Of a stretch of DNA of 64,000 nucleotides, positions 58,893-64,000 are shown one piece after another. Every line of letters begins with the position of its first letter. Within the stretch, counting starts at the first letter, position 1. The notes under the pieces were generated by a model. The model was not told the DNA's origin. It worked only from the letters and a program-made list of their open reading frames with translations, and ran no database searches. The translations under genes and the position numbers were made by a program. Source of the DNA: Plumapathes pennacea (Eukaryota; Cnidaria; Anthozoa; Antipatharia; Myriopathidae). The DNA lies in assembly GCA_964036295.1 (NCBI GenBank), contig OZ038462.1, positions 28,085,759 to 28,149,758 on the forward strand, read 5' to 3'.

Positions 58893-59373
58893 ACAGGCAG
58901 CCCAGGCTCCGGGGGTCTCTCTGTCTTTCAAACAGCGACATGTGATACCTTTGTTATTATGAAAGAACATGACCGTTGGCAATTATAAAGAAATGTATGG
59001 GTTTTTTGGTCGTTCGCCGAACGGCGGTCCTCGGCAACTATTAAACCTAAAAACTGGCTAAATATGTTTAGTTGCGCGTTATCTTACCTCTCTCCGAACG
59101 TCAGCTCGCTGCGCTCTTCTTCGCCCCGAAATTTTTACCGGTTCCAGCGAGCGCAGCAAGCTGATGTTCGGAGAGAGGTAAGATAACGCGCAACTAAACA
59201 TATTTAGCCAGTTTTTAGGTTTAATAGTTGCCGAAGACCGCCGTTCGGCGAACGACCAAAAAACCCATACATTTCTTTATAATCGCAACGGTCATGTTCT
59301 TTCGTAATAACAAAGGTATCACATATCACTGTGTGAAAGACAGACAGACACCTCGGAGCCTGGGCTGCCTGTG
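58893..59373. mobile_element. Foldback element, 481 bp
   Basis: Arms of about 220 bp starting CACAGGCAGCCCAGGCTCC, nearly perfect over the inner part (58975-59117 against about 59155-59290). The centre is about 40 bp and GC-rich. Coding capacity none. Confidence 0.85.
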
Positions 59374-59544
59374 GCTTCTCAAGGCCGATTTTATTTCGTT
59401 CGGAAAAGGTCGACTCTCCGGAACTTGAGATAAGGCTGTGACTACAATAGGCGAAATTTTGAACCTGAGGGTTTTCTGAACAAACCTGATAAAAAATGCG
59501 GGCGAATAAATGTCACTTGTGGCTGAGGGTTTCCCGGTGCCGTC

Positions 59545-60105
59545 AGAATTGCAGGTATATTCTACCCAAGCAATATGCTGACAGACACGTAAATAGAGCT
59601 TACCCAAGAGGATCTGGAGCCAGTGTTGCGGGTATATTCTACCCATCCAAGCAATTAGGCTGACCCTCAGGTAAATACAACTGACCCTCAGGTAAATACA
59701 GCTTTAACCCAAGAGGATCTTGCGCCATAATTACAGGTATATTCTACCCAAGCAATTAGGCTGACCCTCAGGTAAATAAAGCTTACCCAATGAGGATCTG
59801 AAGGCATAATTACAGGTATATTCTACCCAAGCAATTAGGCCGACCCTTGGGTAAATAAAGCTTTACCCAAGAGGATCTGAAGCCATAATTACAGGTATAT
59901 TTTACCCAAGCAATTAGGCTGACCTTCAGGTAAATACAGCTTACCCAAGAGGATCTGAAGCCATAATTACAGGTATATTCTATCCAAGCAATTAGGCTGA
60001 CCCTCAGGTAAATAGGGCTTACCCAAGAGGAACTGAAGCTATAATTTACAGCTATATTCTACCCAAGCAATTAGGCTGACCCTCAGGTAAATAGAGTTTA
60101 ACAAA
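59545..60105. repeat. Minisatellite, about 78-bp unit, seven copies
   Basis: Units start near TATATTCTACCCAAGCAA (59555, 59630, 59737, 59817, 59897, 59976, 60053) and hold AGGCTGACCCTCAGG and CCCAAGAGGATCTGAAGCC. One unit has an internal duplication of CTGACCCTCAGGTAAATACA. Confidence 0.9.
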
Positions 60106-61110
60106 TTAATAGTGTGAAACATTAAGTACAGAAAATACTCACTACTCATTATACTCACTTCATTGACATTTTCCTGCGCTGCAACTTAACAATTTACTCT
60201 GTGTTGTATCCAAAATGCTATTGCAAGGGCAGCACGGTTTCGTCTCAATTTTCCGATCAACTATTATATTATTTGATGGTGAACGGCTTCGGCCGAATTG
60301 CTTCGACTCGCATCCGGACTGGATAGCGGCGTGAAATTCAGTATTTCGAAGGTAAAGGAATCGACAAAGCCGAATTTGACGAAGCAGCGAAACACACATA
60401 CCGAACGTCGACCATGCAAGCGTAGGGTTTGCGGTGGAGATAAGCTTTTTCTAGTGTGCCAGCTGTGACTCATCTAAGAAACCTCGACGTTCGCATCGGC
60501 AACTTTTTGAGCTCCGCACCAAAATGTTAGACTCAATCAGAAGCTACGACTTGAGTTTTGATGATTGCGCGGTAAAAACAGTCGCCTCGACTCGAGTATC
60601 GCGCCAAATTAGAGTACTAAATTTTAATAAGTTTGTGTGACAAGTCTATAGCTATAGCACCCTTCAGCTTGCACGCCTCGCTTATTAGATTAGCGCTCGC
60701 TTCTAGCGCACCAGGCGCGAAAATTGTCATTCAAGCAAAACACCATTTCCTAACTAATAATGCTGCTCTGCGTTTCATGTGTACGGCCCCTGCTGATTTT
60801 TAGGGACAAAATTTGTCCCTAACCAGCGGGGACTCCAAATCTCTTGAAGGGTTAAGCTTCTTATGAGCGTTTAAATTTTAGAACATACACCTAGCTAAAA
60901 GCCGACGAGAGATATCCATGATTGAAACGGGCTCCTAAATTAAGTCTAAAAATCTTGATTCATCTCTCCAAGGCTGTACTATATACTGTATTGAGTATCT
61001 GGTAGACACAGGATTCGCAGAAAAAAACATAAATCGTTGGTGCTCGCGTTCGCATTGATCTTGGTCGCAGCGTTTACGCCCACAATATGCTCAATATGCG
61101 GAAACGTCTC
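60106..61110. other. No gene recognised; one hairpin
   Basis: About 1 kb. Contains the palindrome TTAGGGACAAA-A-TTTGTCCCTAA at about 60799-60821, framed by an imperfect CCCCTGCTG/CCAGCGGGG pair. Confidence 0.5.
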
Positions 61111-61440
61111 CCGGGGGGGGGGGGGGGGGTGGGGGTACTTCCATATATGAGCCATATAGGTATGTGCCGCCCCAAAGGGCATCATTTTCAGCATTTTAGT
61201 CTGAAATAGGGTATCGATTTTAGCATTTTAGTCTGAAATAGGGTCGGAGATTTTGATATTTGGTCTGAAATAGGGTCGAAAATTGCACATTTTGGTCTAA
61301 AATAGGGTCGAACATTGCAAATTTGGGTCTGAAATAAGGTTGAAAGTTGCAAATTTTGGTCTGAAATAGGGTAAGGGTTTTCAGTCCCGGGCGGCACACT
61401 CCCACCCAAAATTTTGAGGAGTACCCCCCCCCCCCCCCGG
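61111..61440. mobile_element. G-tract-bounded MITE-like element, copy 2
   Basis: Begins CCGGGGG... plus GGGGGTACTT and ends GAGTAC plus C run. It holds about six units of a 30-34 bp repeat around TTTGGTCTGAAATAGGGT, and GGGTAAGGGTTTTCAGTCCCG near the end, as in copy 1 at 32.6 kb. ORFs of 73-74 aa are its translation. Confidence 0.75.
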
Positions 61441-61650
61441 ACACGTCTCTAAAGCGGACACCTCTCCTAGGAGGACAGCATGCTATTTTGGTTCTCGCCG
61501 ATTTTTCACTTTCTCTGTAACTGAACTTTCCGGCTAAGGCGGACTCTAAACGCTAGTCCCGAGGGCTCAATGTACAGCCGTAACGGCGAATAACGAAAAA
61601 TTTACAAGCACCCTGATCGCTCAATTTGCTCTCGCATTTTCAATGGTAAA

Positions 61651-63442
61651 CTAGACTGGCGTTGCCAGTGAGCTCGCGGCGTGAGTTGGGTCGAGACAAG
61701 AATATAAAATGGAAAGTACAAGAGCGGAACTCCCAAGAGAGACTTCCAGTTTTTCACCATAAAAATATCACACAGTATAGAGAACTTGGCTTTTGACACC
61801 TACTAAAAATTATCATCACAACATTCATACACTTGCGTCTTAAAGGTTGAGCGACCCTGCATTTTGAGAATGCGTGACATATCTAGTTATGCACAATTGA
61901 TTATGACAGTTTGACTTTGACTCTTATTTCTAATCAGAGGCCACGATTAATCCAGCCTTCGCTTCACTACTTATGTGTTTTCTTTTATTAACTCAATACG
62001 TTTCTTCTATCACGCTTTCGAGTATTCGTGCTCTGTAACAATATAAAGTTGAATGCGAGGAATGTCACACGAAAGATGTTTACAATATTATTGCGGTTTT
62101 GTTCACAGTGTGTTCTGTCCATTTGTGACTGCAAACTCAATCCTCAGAATTATTTCGGTGTATTTTTCATTTCTGGTATTCAACGCCGGACCATTGCGAA
62201 ACAAAGGCTGCATGATCGAATGAAAGAAACACTTCAACAGGCAATGTACGATACGCAGAAGAATTTTATGAGGCAACGGATGTCATGTACAGAGCCCCAA
62301 AGCATAAAGCGTCATTGTTTTACGGCTAAAGCTCACCGTAGCCTTGGTTTCTGTTTTCGCCCTGTTATCTTCCCAAAAGTATTTCGTGTCGCCACGGAAA
62401 GTTTTGTCGGGACTAAATATTTATCGGCGACAGAGATATTAGCAATCCCTCAGCGCTATCCATCAAACATTTGTTTACTGCTATTCTCAAAGCTTCCGCG
62501 GTGAACGCGAGCCAAAATCTTTTCCCAAAATCCAGTTTATCCGTGCATATTCCACAGAGCCAAATGGTGTTGAGTTTGAATGGGATGCAGTTAACTTTTT
62601 CGCTTCACTATTTATGTGTTTCCTTTTATTAACTCAATACGTTTTTTCTATCAGGCTTTCGAGTATTCGTGCTCTGTAACAAATATAAAATTGAAAGCGA
62701 GGAATGTCTCACGAAAGATGTTTACAATATTATTGCGGTTTTGTTTACAGTGTGTTCAGTCCATTTGTGACTGCAAACTCAATCCTCAGAATTATTTCGG
62801 TGTATTTTTCATTTCTGGTATTCAATGCCGGACCATTGCGAAACAAAGGCTGCATGATCGAATGAAAGAAACACTTCAACAGGCAATGTACGATACGCAG
62901 AAGAATTTTATGAAGCAACAGATGTCATGTACAGAGTAAAGCATAAAGCGTCATTGTTTTACGGCTAAAGCTCACCGTAGCCTTGGTTTCTGTTTTCGCC
63001 CTGTTATCTTCCCAAAAGTATTTCGTGTCGCCACAGAAAGTTTCGTCGGGACTAAATATTTACCGGCGACAGAGATATTAGCAATCCCCCAGCGGTATCC
63101 ATCAAACATTTGTTTACTGCTATTCTCCAAGCTTCCGCAGTGAACGCGAGCCAAAATCGTTCCCGAAAATCCAGTTTATCCGTGCATATTCCACAGAGCC
63201 AAATGGTATTGAGTTTGGATGGGATGCAGTTAACTTTACACACAAGTAACGAGCAATTCCCTGGCCACATCTCGAGTTCTGTTCAGCAAAGTCAATTACG
63301 TCATTGTTTAGCACGTGATAATATGAACCAATCACCGTGTTCTGATTCTCGACCGACAAAAATAAAATAAAATAAAAAATAAAAAATAAAAAAAGAATTT
63401 GCCTTCCTAAGCTCGCGTTGGGCCCCAGGCCCCAGCGAGCAA
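61651..63442 (-). repeat. Interspersed element, copy 4 (complete, inverted)
   Basis: Complete 1792-bp copy on the minus strand: TTGCTCGC end at 63442 with the GC foldback, two 635-bp-type units, unique tail, terminal hairpin and CTAG at 61651-61654. An A-rich run of AAATAAAAT units (63357-63394) sits near the 5-prime end. The 158-aa and 107-aa plus-strand ORFs are reading frames through the repeat unit. Confidence 0.75.
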
Positions 63443-64000
63443 TGGGAGATAACTAGGCTCCAAGTAAATTCTGCATTGCCAGAGTGTTCGTCGCATATAT
63501 AAGCACTTGCTAGTTTTTAGATGTACAAGTCAAAACTTTCCGCTGGTCACATCACAGACGAAGTCCATGCTTATGAAACGTCCAAAGGATGTTTAATACT
63601 AAGACCGGGATGTGGAGTGAGATCAAAGACGCCGCCCGTTTTAGTAACATCCAACATTTACATGCATCTGTAATTTGCGAATTGTGGATAATTATTCTAA
63701 CACCACTATACGTACTTTAATAAGAAAAAAATTACGCCTAATTAGGCGTAAAAATGCACAATGCAACCGAGCAGTATTTGGCCATAGAAAATTGGTTCAA
63801 AAATGTGTTTTCACGAGAAAGGGGTTATTTTTTACAAAAGAAAAGACTGAATCAGTATAATTTTAGTATCACTAAAACTTCGTACAATTGTAGTGATCAG
63901 TTCTGAACCGAGGTACAGCACTACTGCACTATTTCTGTCAGCTTACCGAAACAGCATCTTAACAAAAAACAAACATGCTATTGAAGGCAATAGTGAAGTT
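63443..64000. other. No gene recognised
   Basis: AT-rich end of window; nothing supported. Confidence 0.4.

Noticed and set aside
59545-60105. CRISPR array
   Set aside because: Units are contiguous 78-bp tandem copies without unique spacers, in a eukaryotic context.
62028-62939. 158-aa and 107-aa plus-strand ORFs as genes
   Set aside because: They are reading frames through the 635-bp repeat unit, found in all copies with differing stops.

Overview
The window looks like nuclear DNA of a cnidarian, most likely an anthozoan (stony-coral-like). It is AT-rich with multi-exon genes whose introns carry ordinary GT/AG borders. It is heavy in Penelope-type retroelement 3-prime ends with GIY-YIG nuclease, Helitron-like pieces, MITEs and foldback elements, and it carries TIR proteins joined to armadillo-like repeats and SAM domains. 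The clade is an inference from this content; species is not claimed. No rRNA, working tRNA, CRISPR array or bacterial-style operon was seen.

Layout. 1-9.1 kb: a nest of one interspersed element of about 1.8 kb (copies 1-1434, 5029-6486, 6487-9025; an inverted copy lies at 61651-63442). It has a 635-bp internal tandem unit, and a SINE and a 768-bp DNA element are inserted in different copies. 1.4-3.2 kb, 11.1-15.1 kb and 19.2-20.3 kb: a second duplicated block with a small recurring ORF (plus strand), a recurring single-membrane-segment ORF (minus strand) and Penelope 3-prime fragments. 15.3-19.2 kb: a duplicated unidentified ORF segment and MITEs.

21.2-39.1 kb: the main genic part. Two head-to-tail minus-strand paralogues each have ten exons with the same intron phases throughout. 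They encode an N-myristoylation-type start, an acidic/helical N-terminal region, ARM-like repeats, a TIR domain and a C-terminal SAM-like domain (667 and 727 aa). Intron 8 of the second gene carries, in the sense direction, a sequence matching a type I hammerhead ribozyme with every core nucleotide present.

42.2-50.3 kb: a 3-kb segment with 42-bp inverted ends holding Helitron-like and Penelope reverse-transcriptase pieces. It is followed at 45411-48812 (plus) by a six-exon gene for a 302-aa protein with two SAM domains and a DDI1/retroviral-type aspartic protease domain. That gene is bracketed by inverted copies of the Helitron-like piece. 50.3-52.9 kb: no gene recognised. 52.9-59.4 kb: three large inverted-repeat (foldback) structures in a row. 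59.5-60.1 kb: a 78-bp minisatellite. 61.1-61.4 kb: a G-tract-bounded element. 61.65-63.44 kb: the inverted copy of the left-end element.

The two TIR genes and the SAM-protease gene share SAM modules, and TIR/SARM1-like proteins are known NAD-consuming signalling enzymes, so this may be an innate-immunity or cell-death locus. That link is inference from domain content, not shown by the sequence.
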